From NCBI RefSeq assembly GCF_013391805.1, contig NZ_CP058364.1, positions 248,001 through 312,000 on the forward strand: DNA of 64,000 bases, given 5' to 3'. The notes beneath the pieces are model-generated. The model saw nothing but the letters and a program-made list of their open reading frames with translations. It searched no databases and was not told the DNA's origin. Of this stretch, positions 24,848-33,129 are shown in pieces. Every line of letters starts with the position of its first letter. Position 1 is the stretch's first letter. Position numbers and translations under genes: made by a program. Source of the stretch: Galbibacter sp. BG1 (GTDB taxonomy: Bacteria > Bacteroidota > Bacteroidia > Flavobacteriales > Flavobacteriaceae).

Positions 24848-26176
24848 TTAAAAATCTTTTTCCATATACTCACGTATCTTTCGCTCTTCCCATCGTTTGC
24901 CCCACAGAGGGTTGTACCCAAAGGCTTGCATTCCATGGGTAAGCAAACCGATTCCCCAACCTAAGGTTGGAAAAATAATCCAAGGGAAACTGGTGGTTTG
25001 GTAATTTAGCCATGCCAAGAATGGTATCACGATTAAGTAGGCCGTTAAGTTTCCATAAAACCCTTTTATGGCATCAACGCGTTCTTTGGCCCTTTTGTAA
25101 CGCTTGTCTTGAATGTATGTTTCTTGTGTTGTCATTGTTGCAATTTGTTTTGTTAACATTGGTATTTTTACTTGAAAGGATTTTTTATCCTTTTCTATAA
25201 TCACATCCCTATCTGTTAGGAGATGGTAACGCTGCTGAATATTTACAAGTCCTACCCCACTACTTTTTTTAAGTACAGATTTTGGCTGAAGGTTGTTTGT
25301 AACTATTAAATAATTATCACTTTCTGTGATGGTAATTTTCAAGGGGTTTGTTGGATTTACCTGATTGTGCTTTACTGAATTCTCCAAAAGCAATTGTAGT
25401 GATAGTGGCACTACTTTAGCTTCTTTGTGCGATAAACTATCGGATACATTAAAAAGGATGCTGTCTTCAAATCGCATTCTTAGCAAACTTATATAAGTAT
25501 GGGCAAAACTTAACTCCTCCTCTACAGTAACCAGTTCCTTATTTTTTTGTTCCAACACGTAGCGGTACACTTTAGATAACGAAGTGGTGAATTTTTGTGC
25601 GGCTTGCGGATTCTCGTCTATCAAGCTGGTCAAGACATTTAAACTATTGAACAGAAAGTGCGGATCTAATTGGTTTTTAAGCGATTCGAATTGCGCTGTT
25701 GCCCTTCCAGCAATGACCTTTTGCTCCTTAAACTTCGATTCTTGCTTTGTTTTATAATAATAAAAGGCTAAAAAGGAAAAGGAAATAATTACCGTTATTA
25801 CAAGTGTTGGTACAAAATCTGCAATCCGTTGATTTCCCAAAGCATTTTGAAAATCGGTTCCATATCTTACCATCAATCCAAACGCATTCAAGAAAAAAGT
25901 CAAAATACTGGTAATCACTAAAGAAATTACCAAAAAAATGGACATTACAGGGATGGTAAAAATCTTTCTTCCATACCTCCCAATTAAATACCTGATAAAA
26001 GTGCTATGCGCGAAATAAAGGGTTATGGTAAAAACTTGATTAATTAAAAACTTGGTTATTAAACTTTGATCGAAAGAGGGAATATGTCCATTCACAAAAT
26101 TGATAAGGTTAATAATTAGGAAAATTATCACTCCTATAAAAAATGCCCTTCCAAGTTCTTTAATTATATTGATCAT
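24848..26176 (-). CDS. LytS-type sensor histidine kinase with C-terminal 2TM domain
   Basis: A 442-residue membrane kinase. Four hydrophobic helices occupy residues 1-150, followed by a short coiled coil and the His_kinase domain with NQLDPHFLFNSLN (phospho-acceptor His near residue 173), LLLENSVKHN (N-box) and SSGVGLVNI (G-box). After the catalytic domain, from about residue 355, comes a full 2TM domain (RAKERVDAIKGFYGN, GWGIGLLTHGMQAFG, RWEERKIREYMEKD) like those of the next two proteins. A kinase that ends in an extra two-helix membrane module is unusual. It heads the operon kinase, 2TM, 2TM, LytTR regulator. Confidence 0.92.
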   Translation of the reverse strand: MINIIKELGRAFFIGVIIFLIINLINFVNGHIPSFDQSLITKFLINQVFTITLYFAHSTFIRYLIGRYGRKIFTIPVMSIFLVISLVITSILTFFLNAFGLMVRYGTDFQNALGNQRIADFVPTLVITVIISFSFLAFYYYKTKQESKFKEQKVIAGRATAQFESLKNQLDPHFLFNSLNVLTSLIDENPQAAQKFTTSLSKVYRYVLEQKNKELVTVEEELSFAHTYISLLRMRFEDSILFNVSDSLSHKEAKVVPLSLQLLLENSVKHNQVNPTNPLKITITESDNYLIVTNNLQPKSVLKKSSGVGLVNIQQRYHLLTDRDVIIEKDKKSFQVKIPMLTKQIATMTTQETYIQDKRYKRAKERVDAIKGFYGNLTAYLIVIPFLAWLNYQTTSFPWIIFPTLGWGIGLLTHGMQAFGYNPLWGKRWEERKIREYMEKDF

Positions 26177-26242
26177 CTTACAGTTGGGTTACGTATACTA
26201 CCGCTTAAAGTTAATGAAATATACCACAGTTAATGCTTCAAA

Positions 26243-26410
26243 TTAAAATTGAAAAGCGGGTAATTCTTCGTGTGCATCAAGAAAAAAAGTGCTGTTTGCC
26301 CTATGTCCTGCTAAAGAATACAAGTTTGAATAGCTCCATTTTTCGGTTGTTTCCTCGCTCTCTATAAAACTGAAAAGAAAAAGGATGAAATAATAAATAA
26401 GTCGTATCAT
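26243..26410 (-). CDS. possible small hydrophobic-headed ORF (55 aa)
   Basis: ATG complementary to 26408-26410, stop at 26243. The predicted product starts with a hydrophobic stretch (MIRLIYYFILFLFSF) followed by an acidic/polar tail, like a short secreted or membrane peptide. It lies in the 368-base gap between the kinase and the LD-carboxypeptidase genes. No family is recognised and no promoter or RBS supports it, so this may be chance. Confidence 0.3.
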   Translation of the reverse strand: MIRLIYYFILFLFSFIESEETTEKWSYSNLYSLAGHRANSTFFLDAHEELPAFQF

Positions 26411-26539
26411 AATGGTTGTTGGTTTTGTTATACAGTATCAAAATTGTGGATTTTAATGCGTTTTCAAAAAACATACTTACCGAGTTGTTGAATTTGAAGG
26501 ATGAATTGCAGTAATCCCTACCGAAATAAAAAATTTAAG

Positions 26540-26547
26540 TAGCTTTG
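26540..26547 (+). promoter_or_regulatory. candidate -7 element that fixes the LD-carboxypeptidase start
   Basis: TAGCTTTG matches TAnnTTTG exactly. It overlaps the upstream in-frame TTG at 26545, so a transcript starting a few bases downstream could not use that TTG; the ATG at 26572 would be the start, with a leader of about 18 bases. No clear -33 TTG is at the usual distance. Confidence 0.45.
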
Positions 26548-26571
26548 AAGATCTCAAAAGTTATTTTTTTT

Positions 26572-27630
26572 ATGAATCGAAGAAAATTTATCACCCGTAC
26601 CGCACAGGTTTCCGCCCTTTCTGCAGTTCCCATATATCATACTTTCGCCCAAGCTCCCAATCTTTCAAAGAGTATAAATGAGAATGTACTTCCGAAGAAA
26701 TTAAAAAAAGGGGACACTGTAGGCCTTATTGCGCCAGGCTACGCACTATCCCAAAAAGCCTTGGAAAACGCAATTACAAACGTAAAGGCAATAGGATTTG
26801 TACCTTACCATACCCCAAGAATCGTAGGGAATTTTGGATACTTCAGTAACACCGATAAAGCACGAGTGGAAGATATACATGAAATGTTCCTTAATCCAGA
26901 TATCGATGCCATTTTTTGTGCCAGGGGCGGTTATGGCTGTACCCGTATCTTAAAAGACATTAACTTCGATTACATTCAGCAAAATCCTAAAATATTGCTA
27001 GGTTTTAGCGATATCACAGCTTTGGTGAACAGTATTTACCAAAAAACGGGCATTGTAACTTTTCATGGGCCAGTGGGCACTACATTAAACAACGATTATA
27101 ACCGGGAGCAGTTAGAAAAAATAGTTTGCCATGCCAATAACAGCATTCCATTGGCCACGGAAACTTTTACCGCAAGCCAGACTATTGCCGATTCTACTTT
27201 CGAGCAATATGTAATCAACCCAGGTATCGCCAAAGGTAAGCTTGCCGGTGGAAACCTCTCCTTACTATCGGCTATGACGGGAACCGATTTTGAAGTAGAT
27301 TATACCGATAAAATTGTTTTTATTGAAGAAATTGATGAAGATCCTTATCGCGTAGATAGAATGCTTACCCAATTATTGGATTCTAAAACCTTTAAAAATG
27401 CCAAAGGAATTGTACTCGGTGTCTTTAAAGGCTGCGACGACCCTGATAGAAGCAATTCTTTTAGTCTGAAGGAAGTGATCCTAGATCGAATTAAACCGAT
27501 GAATATTCCGGCCATTTATGGTTTTTCAATTGGTCATATCGATAATAATTTAACGCTTCCCGTAGGAATCAATGCGCAACTCAACACCAATAACTTTAGC
27601 TTAGAATTACTAGAAAATAGTGTTTCTTAA
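26572..27630 (+). CDS. S66-family LD-carboxypeptidase, exported
   Basis: Cleaves the L,D bond before the terminal D-alanine of tetrapeptides during murein recycling (MccF-like members cleave other acyl groups). The start is the ATG at 26572; an upstream TTG overlaps a promoter element. The N-terminus reads NRRKFITRTAQVSALSAVP, a twin-arginine-like signal (RRKF), so export by Tat is possible. Family motifs follow: LKKGDTVGLIAPG, FCARGGYGCTRIL, LLGFSDITALVNSI with the nucleophilic Ser, GGNLSLLSAMTGT, FIEEIDEDPYRVDRML with the catalytic Glu, and FSIGHIDNNLTLPVG with the His. All three catalytic positions are present. Confidence 0.92.
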   Translation: MNRRKFITRTAQVSALSAVPIYHTFAQAPNLSKSINENVLPKKLKKGDTVGLIAPGYALSQKALENAITNVKAIGFVPYHTPRIVGNFGYFSNTDKARVEDIHEMFLNPDIDAIFCARGGYGCTRILKDINFDYIQQNPKILLGFSDITALVNSIYQKTGIVTFHGPVGTTLNNDYNREQLEKIVCHANNSIPLATETFTASQTIADSTFEQYVINPGIAKGKLAGGNLSLLSAMTGTDFEVDYTDKIVFIEEIDEDPYRVDRMLTQLLDSKTFKNAKGIVLGVFKGCDDPDRSNSFSLKEVILDRIKPMNIPAIYGFSIGHIDNNLTLPVGINAQLNTNNFSLELLENSVS

Positions 27631-27668
27631 AGATTTTACGGCTTAGGTTTTTGTTATACCTTTACAGT

Positions 27669-28169
27669 ATGATATTCCAAACCAAGAGATTAACCGTAAG
27701 AAAGCTAAGCATGGCCGACCTCGATCTGTTCCATAAAATGCAGAACGACCAGGCTGTTATGCGATACATTGGCGGAAAAACATACTCACTGGAAGAAAAT
27801 AAAACCGACCTTAAAAATATCTTGAAATTCTACAAAAACCCGAAAAACGATTTTTGGGTATGGGCCATTACCTTTACAGAAACCAAGGAATTTTTAGGCA
27901 CTATTGCGCTGGTAAAAAATGAAAAAGAAGAATATGAAATCGGTTACCGACTTTTAAAGGATTATTGGAAAAGAGGGCTTGGAAAAGAGGTAACAAACGG
28001 ACTCATAAAATATGCTTTTGAAGTAAAAAAGATTAAAGAAATAGTGGCTTATGTAGATAAAAACAATGTTACTTCGGTACGTATTTTAGACTCCACATTT
28101 AATTTTATCAAAGAATTTTATAACGAGCAGGACAATTGTATTGATCGTTATTACAAACTCTCCAATTAA
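27669..28169 (+). CDS. GNAT family N-acetyltransferase (RimJ/RimL-like)
   Basis: A 166-residue acetyltransferase. The ATG at 27669 is preferred to the in-frame TTG at 27651, because it gives the usual MIFQTKRLTVRKL start. MRYIGGKTYSLEE, FLGTIALVKNEKEEYEIGYRLLKDYWKRGLGKEVTN (only the last part, WKRGLGKE, is the acetyl-CoA loop) and AYVDKNNVTSVRIL are typical of the RimJ/RimL group that acetylates protein N-termini or small amines. Its substrate is unknown. It is four bases upstream of the next gene, so the two are probably co-transcribed. Confidence 0.88.
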   Translation: MIFQTKRLTVRKLSMADLDLFHKMQNDQAVMRYIGGKTYSLEENKTDLKNILKFYKNPKNDFWVWAITFTETKEFLGTIALVKNEKEEYEIGYRLLKDYWKRGLGKEVTNGLIKYAFEVKKIKEIVAYVDKNNVTSVRILDSTFNFIKEFYNEQDNCIDRYYKLSN

Positions 28170-28173
28170 AACC

Positions 28174-28569
28174 ATGCATGTTTTTGTTTATGGAACCCTT
28201 CGCAAAGAGTTTCAAAACCCTGTTGCTAAATTTTTAAGAAAGCACAGTAAGTTTATAGGAAAAGGAACTGCCCCAGGTCATCTATACGATCTCGGAAGTT
28301 TTCCCGGAGCTGTTTTTAATGCACATACTTCGGAAGTTATTCACGGTGAAATCTATTTTATTCAAAAGAATACTGAAGCTGTTCTAGCTGCACTAGATCG
28401 GTATGAAGGGATAGATGACCCAAATTTCGATTACTATGAAAAAACAGAGGCCCTGATTAAAGTGAATAACACTTCCATTAAAGCCTCTGTATATAATTTT
28501 AAAAAGTCTACCGTTTCTTTTAAAAAAATAGAAAGCGGCGATTATTCCAGTTATCTAGGCAACCCTTAA
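28174..28569 (+). CDS. gamma-glutamylcyclotransferase-like (AIG2/GGCT) family protein
   Basis: A 131-residue protein of the GGCT fold. The start chosen is the ATG at 28174 (MHVFVYGTLR); an upstream in-frame TTG at 28141 would overlap the preceding gene. VYGTLRKEF is the substrate-binding loop, GHLYDLGSFPGAVF follows, and LAALDRYEGIDD contains the Glu that acts as general acid/base in GGCTs. Members cleave gamma-glutamyl amino acids to pyroglutamate or have related activities. It is short and complete. It converges on recQ with 20 bases between. Confidence 0.88.
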   Translation: MHVFVYGTLRKEFQNPVAKFLRKHSKFIGKGTAPGHLYDLGSFPGAVFNAHTSEVIHGEIYFIQKNTEAVLAALDRYEGIDDPNFDYYEKTEALIKVNNTSIKASVYNFKKSTVSFKKIESGDYSSYLGNP

Positions 28570-28589
28570 ATAAAAGACAATTTTGTTCT

Positions 28590-30791
28590 TTAATTAGCGA
28601 CATCGCTTATAAATTTTATTCGGTACAAGCGAATTTCATCATCTTCATAATCTCCATCAAACTCTTCCATGGCATGGGATATCTTATCGTCTTCCGCCTC
28701 TATAAAATAATCGTGCAGTTCTTCCTGTTGATCTTCATCCAGCATTTCGTCCAACCAATAATCCAAATTCAGTTTTGTTCCCATATAAACAATCTGCTCC
28801 ATTTCCTTAATAAGGTCATCCATAGACAGTCCCTTGGCTGCAGCGATATCGTCCAGTGGTAACTTTCGGTCAATATTTTGTATCACGTATAACTTTAAGG
28901 CAGAATTGGCTCCGGTGGATTTTACCACCATATCATCTGGTCTTACAATATCATTTTCTTCAACATATTTCTTTATAAAAGCGATGAAAGGCTTACCAAA
29001 CTTTTTGGCTTTTCCATCCCCTACTCCGTGAATATTGGACATTTCTTCCAATGTTAATGGATATTTAAGCGCCATATCTTCCAAAGAAGGGTCTTGAAAA
29101 ATAACAAAAGGCGGAACTTCCAGTTTTTTGGCCTGTTGCTTCCTTAAATCCTTGAGCATTTTAAGCAATTGCTCATCGGCGACAGCACCTCCAGTTTTTC
29201 CAGCCGTTACAATGGTATCGTCATTAGCATCTTCATATGTATGATCTTCGGTCATTAAAAATGAAGTAGGATTTTTTAAATACTCCTTTCCCTTGTCCGT
29301 TAAATGCAATACTCCATACTGTTCAATTTCTTTATGCATCATTCCGGTAACCAAAACTTGACGGATCAAGGCCATCCAATAAGCCGCGTCATGGTCTGTC
29401 CCCGTTCCAAAGAACGGGCGTTCATCGGTTTTATGGGACTTTATAAGGGCATTGACCTTTCCTACCAAGGTATTTACAATCTCTTTCGCTTTATATTTTT
29501 CTTTGGTGTCCTTTATGATTTTTAAAAGCTTAACAACATCCTCTTTTGCTTCATGCTTTTTCTTAGGGTGCCGAATGTTATCATCCATGGCTGCCCCTTC
29601 CCCGTTTACCTCATCAAACTCTTCTCCAAAATAATGAAGGATATATTTTCTTCGAGACATAGAAGTTTCCGCATAAGCCACCATATCTTGCAATAAGGCG
29701 TGGCCAATTTCTTGTTCTGCCACTGGCTTACCGCTCATAAACTTCTCTAATTTTTCAATGTCCTTGTAAGAATAAAAGGCCAAGCAATGTCCCTCTCCTC
29801 CATCTCTTCCAGCGCGACCTGTTTCTTGATAATAACTCTCAATACTCTTAGGGATATCATGATGTATAACAAAGCGAACATCGGGCTTATCGATACCCAT
29901 ACCAAAAGCTATAGTGGCCACAACCACATCTACATCTTCCATCAAGAACATATCTTGGTGTTTGGCTCTTGTTTTAGCATCTAAACCTGCATGATAAGGA
30001 ACAGCTTTCACTCCATTTACCTGTAGTGTTTGCGCCAATTCTTCCACCCGTTTCCTGCTCAAACAATAAATAATACCAGATTTACCCTCGTTCTGCTTTA
30101 CAAAACGAATAATATCGGCATCCACATTTTTTGTTTTAGGCCGTACTTCATAGTATAAGTTGGGCCTATTAAAAGACGCTTTAAAAACTTCTGCACTGCT
30201 AACACCTAAGTTTTTTAGAATATCTTCCTGAACTTTTGGAGTAGCCGTAGCGGTTAAGGCGATAATTGGAATATCGTCGCCCAGTCGTTGAATAATGGTA
30301 CGTATATTTCGATATTCGGGTCTAAAATCGTGCCCCCATTCCGAAATACAATGCGCCTCATCCACGGCGACAAAAGATATTTTTACAGTTCTAAAAAATT
30401 CTACATATTCTTCCTTCGTCAACGACTCTGGAGCTACGTATAACAATTTAGTAACACCGTTTGTAATATCGTCTTTTACCTGTCGAACTTCCGTCTTATT
30501 GAGCGAAGAATTTAATACATGGGCGATGCCTTTATTGGAAGAAATTCCGCGGATGGCATCCACCTGATTTTTCATTAAAGCTATTAAGGGGGAAATTACG
30601 ATGGCTGTACCGTCTTTTACCAATGCTGGTAATTGATAGCAGAGGGATTTACCGCCACCGGTAGGCATTATCACAAACGTATCACGATCATTCACGATAT
30701 TTTCTATGACCTGCTCTTGCAAACCTTTAAACTGACTAAAACCAAAATATTGTTTAAGCGCTCCTTGCAAGTCAATTTCAGCTGAACTCAT
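28590..30791 (-). CDS. recQ: ATP-dependent DNA helicase RecQ lacking the zinc cysteines
   Basis: A 3'-5' DNA helicase for recombination and replication-fork repair, 733 residues. Helicase motifs are complete: Walker [12 protein letters not shown] (43-53), [16 protein letters not shown] (143-158, DEAH box), TATATP, and [11 protein letters not shown] (322-332). The RecQ C-terminal region begins [19 protein letters not shown] (375-392), aligning with the E. coli zinc-binding segment, but the four zinc cysteines are absent; the CGNCDIC equivalent reads as an acidic [10 protein letters not shown]. An HRDC domain follows (about 545-625), and the C-terminal extension is acidic. The loss appears clean rather than a frameshift, so the fold must be stabilised in another way. 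Confidence 0.94.
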   Translation of the reverse strand: MSSAEIDLQGALKQYFGFSQFKGLQEQVIENIVNDRDTFVIMPTGGGKSLCYQLPALVKDGTAIVISPLIALMKNQVDAIRGISSNKGIAHVLNSSLNKTEVRQVKDDITNGVTKLLYVAPESLTKEEYVEFFRTVKISFVAVDEAHCISEWGHDFRPEYRNIRTIIQRLGDDIPIIALTATATPKVQEDILKNLGVSSAEVFKASFNRPNLYYEVRPKTKNVDADIIRFVKQNEGKSGIIYCLSRKRVEELAQTLQVNGVKAVPYHAGLDAKTRAKHQDMFLMEDVDVVVATIAFGMGIDKPDVRFVIHHDIPKSIESYYQETGRAGRDGGEGHCLAFYSYKDIEKLEKFMSGKPVAEQEIGHALLQDMVAYAETSMSRRKYILHYFGEEFDEVNGEGAAMDDNIRHPKKKHEAKEDVVKLLKIIKDTKEKYKAKEIVNTLVGKVNALIKSHKTDERPFFGTGTDHDAAYWMALIRQVLVTGMMHKEIEQYGVLHLTDKGKEYLKNPTSFLMTEDHTYEDANDDTIVTAGKTGGAVADEQLLKMLKDLRKQQAKKLEVPPFVIFQDPSLEDMALKYPLTLEEMSNIHGVGDGKAKKFGKPFIAFIKKYVEENDIVRPDDMVVKSTGANSALKLYVIQNIDRKLPLDDIAAAKGLSMDDLIKEMEQIVYMGTKLNLDYWLDEMLDEDQQEELHDYFIEAEDDKISHAMEEFDGDYEDDEIRLYRIKFISDVAN

Positions 30792-30823
30792 CCTTTCGTT
30801 TTACTATTTTATATACATTTGCA

Positions 30824-30831
30824 CTACTAAA
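30824..30831 (+). promoter_or_regulatory. candidate -7 element for the kdsD operon
   Basis: TACATTTG matches TAnnTTTG exactly and lies 45 bases upstream of the kdsD TTG start, in the 85-base gap between divergent recQ and kdsD. No -33 TTG is evident. Confidence 0.45.
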
Positions 30832-30876
30832 GATACTATTAATCTTTAGTTATAACAAATTCTAAAATCTTAAAAT

Positions 30877-31842
30877 TTGAATACTAAAAATGCCATAATA
30901 GCCAATGCTATCAAGGCAATTGATAATGAAAGTAATGCAATCAAAAACCTTGCCTCTTTTATAGATGACGAATTTGCAGCTGCAGTTTCTTTCATTTATA
31001 AATCCAAAGGAAGGGTTATAGTAACCGGGGTTGGAAAAAGTGCCATTATTGCCAATAAAATAGTAGCTACATTAAATTCTACCGGCACACCTGCCGTTTT
31101 TATGCATGCTGCAGATGCCATTCACGGCGACCTTGGAACCATATTGAAGGACGATGTTGTTATTTGTATTTCTAAAAGTGGCAATACCGCCGAGATTAAA
31201 GTATTGGTTCCCTTTATAAAAGAAGGACCTAATAAACTTATTGCCATTACTGCCAACAAAAATTCATTTTTAGCACAGCAATCAGATTTTGTTATCAACG
31301 CTCATGTGGAAAAAGAGGCCTGCCCGCACAATCTCGCCCCTACCACCAGCACCACTGCGCAATTGGTAATGGGCGATGCCTTAGCCATTTGTTTGTTGGA
31401 GCTTAGAGGATTTAGCAGTCAAGATTTTGCCAAATATCATCCTGGAGGTGCCCTCGGAAAAAAACTTTACCTTCGGGTAAAAGATATTGCCATGGTAAAC
31501 CTAAAACCTCAAGTTTCCGTAGATACAGATGTGCGCGATGTTATTGTTGAAATCTCCGAAAAATTAATGGGAGTAACTGCAGTAGTAGAAAACGAAAAAA
31601 TTATAGGGATTGTTACCGATGGGGATATACGTAGAATGTTAAGCAAATATGATAACATAGGAAAATTAACAGCGCAAGACATAATGTCAGAAAATCCAAA
31701 AACTGTCGGTTGTGACGTATTGGCCGTAGATGCCTTGGATATCATGGAAAAATACGGTATTTCGCAATTGTTGGTTGAAAAAGAAAATAAGTATTTTGGA
31801 GTAATACATCTTCATGATTTAATTAAAGAAGGAATTATATAA
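30877..31842 (+). CDS. kdsD: D-arabinose-5-phosphate isomerase (KpsF/GutQ family), TTG start
   Basis: Converts ribulose-5-phosphate to arabinose-5-phosphate, the precursor of Kdo in lipopolysaccharide. Its 321 residues hold a SIS domain (about 30-190, with TGVGKSAIIANKIVATLNSTG in its first part, ISKSGNTAEIK, and CPHNLAPTTSTTAQLVMGDALA at the end) and two CBS domains (about 205-320, GIVTDGDIRRML). A stop codon at 30871-30873 precedes the gene and no in-frame ATG occurs before residue 70, so the TTG at 30877 must be the start. Its stop overlaps the tatC ATG by one base. The neighbours (tatC, CMD, lptB) mark an envelope-biogenesis operon. Confidence 0.93.
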   Translation: MNTKNAIIANAIKAIDNESNAIKNLASFIDDEFAAAVSFIYKSKGRVIVTGVGKSAIIANKIVATLNSTGTPAVFMHAADAIHGDLGTILKDDVVICISKSGNTAEIKVLVPFIKEGPNKLIAITANKNSFLAQQSDFVINAHVEKEACPHNLAPTTSTTAQLVMGDALAICLLELRGFSSQDFAKYHPGGALGKKLYLRVKDIAMVNLKPQVSVDTDVRDVIVEISEKLMGVTAVVENEKIIGIVTDGDIRRMLSKYDNIGKLTAQDIMSENPKTVGCDVLAVDALDIMEKYGISQLLVEKENKYFGVIHLHDLIKEGII

Positions 31843-32687
31843 TGACAAAACAAATTGGTACAGGTGAAGAACAAGAGATGTCTTTTCTAGATCACCTTGA
31901 AGAATTAAGATGGCACTTAATTCGTGCTACGCTAGGAGTAATTATTATCGGGATTGTAGCATTTATTGCCAAGGATTTTATATTCGACACCATACTTTTT
32001 GGCCCCAAAAAAGCAGACTTCCCTACTTACAAGTTCTTTTGTAATATTTCCAGGAGCTTGGGAATGGACGAGTCTTTTTGCGAAGGACCCCAGTTTAGAA
32101 TACAGAGTAGGCAAATGGCCGGACAGTTTTCGGCACATATTTGGACGTCTATTTGGGCTGGTTTTATTATTGGATTTCCCTACGTTTTATGGGAATTATG
32201 GCGGTTTATAAGTCCAGGATTACATGACAATGAACGTAATAATTCGCGTGGTTTTATTGTAATCGCCTCCTTTTTATTTTTTACTGGTGTGCTTTTTGGA
32301 TACTACGTTATTTCCCCACTTTCCATTAATTTCTTGGCCAATTATCACGTGAGTGAAGAGGTTTTCAACGATATCGACCTGTCTTCTTACATTTCAACCA
32401 TAAGAGCTTCCGTTATTTCCTGTGGCCTTATTTTTGAACTTCCTATTTTAATGTATTTCCTTACCAAAATAGGATTGGTAACTCCAGAAATTTTAAGAAA
32501 ATATCGAAAAATTGCCATTGTGGTGGTTTTAATTCTTTCCGCAGTTATTACCCCACCAGATGTAGCGAGTCAAATTGTGGTGGCTATCCCTATTGTTATT
32601 CTATATGAAATAAGTATTTATATTTCTAAAGTAGTACTTAAAAGAGAAGCGCGTAAACTAAAAAAACAAAAAGCAAAAAATGGCTGA
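31842..32687 (+). CDS. tatC: twin-arginine translocase subunit TatC
   Basis: The signal-peptide-binding core of the Tat system, 281 residues with six membrane helices. MSFLDHLEELRWHLIRA is the cytosolic N-terminal motif (FLDHLEELR), followed by a periplasmic loop of Bacteroidota type that is longer than in E. coli, then WAGFIIGFPYVLWELWRFISPGL, the conserved FP and E in its centre, and FELPILMYFLTKIG near the fifth helix. It starts inside the kdsD stop codon and its last 8 bases overlap the CMD gene, so all three are coupled. It works with tatA at 18.6 kb and serves possible RR-signal substrates such as the LD-carboxypeptidase. Confidence 0.96.
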   Translation: MTKQIGTGEEQEMSFLDHLEELRWHLIRATLGVIIIGIVAFIAKDFIFDTILFGPKKADFPTYKFFCNISRSLGMDESFCEGPQFRIQSRQMAGQFSAHIWTSIWAGFIIGFPYVLWELWRFISPGLHDNERNNSRGFIVIASFLFFTGVLFGYYVISPLSINFLANYHVSEEVFNDIDLSSYISTIRASVISCGLIFELPILMYFLTKIGLVTPEILRKYRKIAIVVVLILSAVITPPDVASQIVVAIPIVILYEISIYISKVVLKREARKLKKQKAKNG

Positions 32688-33030
32688 TATAGTAGATGAT
32701 TTTAATGCCTATCGTTCTAAAATGAACGATCGTATCTTAGAGGATAACAATAAACTTATAAAACGTATTTTTAATCTAGACACCAACGCTTATATGCCTG
32801 GTGCCCTCGATGTTAAAACAAAGGAACTTCTTGGCTTGGTTGCTTCGGCTGTGTTAAGGTGCGATGATTGCGTACGGTATCATTTAGAGACTTGCCACAA
32901 AGAAGGGTTGACCAAAGAAGAAGTTGTGGAAACTTTAGGTATTGCCACACTTATTGGGGGTACTATTGTAATTCCCCACCTAAGAAAAGCATACGAATTT
33001 TGGGACGCTTTGGAAGCCAAAGAATCTTAA
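32680..33030 (+). CDS. carboxymuconolactone decarboxylase / AhpD-like protein
   Basis: A small all-helical protein of 116 residues. It has the AhpD-type redox motif RCDDCVRYHLETC: Cys61, Cys64 and His68, a CxxCxxxH arrangement seen in alkylhydroperoxidase-related CMD proteins, which exchange electrons with lipoylated or peroxiredoxin partners. TKELLGLVASAV and EEVVETLGIATLIGG are the other family blocks. The gene overlaps tatC by 8 bases, which suggests coupling, and precedes lptB by 99 bases. Why an oxidoreductase sits between Tat and LPS genes is not evident; a role in peroxide defence is plausible. Confidence 0.9.
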   Translation: MADIVDDFNAYRSKMNDRILEDNNKLIKRIFNLDTNAYMPGALDVKTKELLGLVASAVLRCDDCVRYHLETCHKEGLTKEEVVETLGIATLIGGTIVIPHLRKAYEFWDALEAKES

Positions 33031-33049
33031 ATCGATACTAAATAATACG

Positions 33050-33077
33050 TTGGTTCATTTCAAAACCTATATTTTTG
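33050..33077 (+). promoter_or_regulatory. candidate promoter for lptB
   Basis: TTG at 33050-33052 and TATTTTTG at 33070-33077 are separated by 17 bases, a good fit to the Bacteroidota -33/-7 arrangement. It lies about 53 bases upstream of the lptB ATG, so lptB can be transcribed independently of kdsD-tatC. Confidence 0.55.
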
Positions 33078-33129
33078 AAAGAAGTAAGAGCCAAACTGTT
33101 TATCAAAAAAATAAACATAGTCATTTTAT

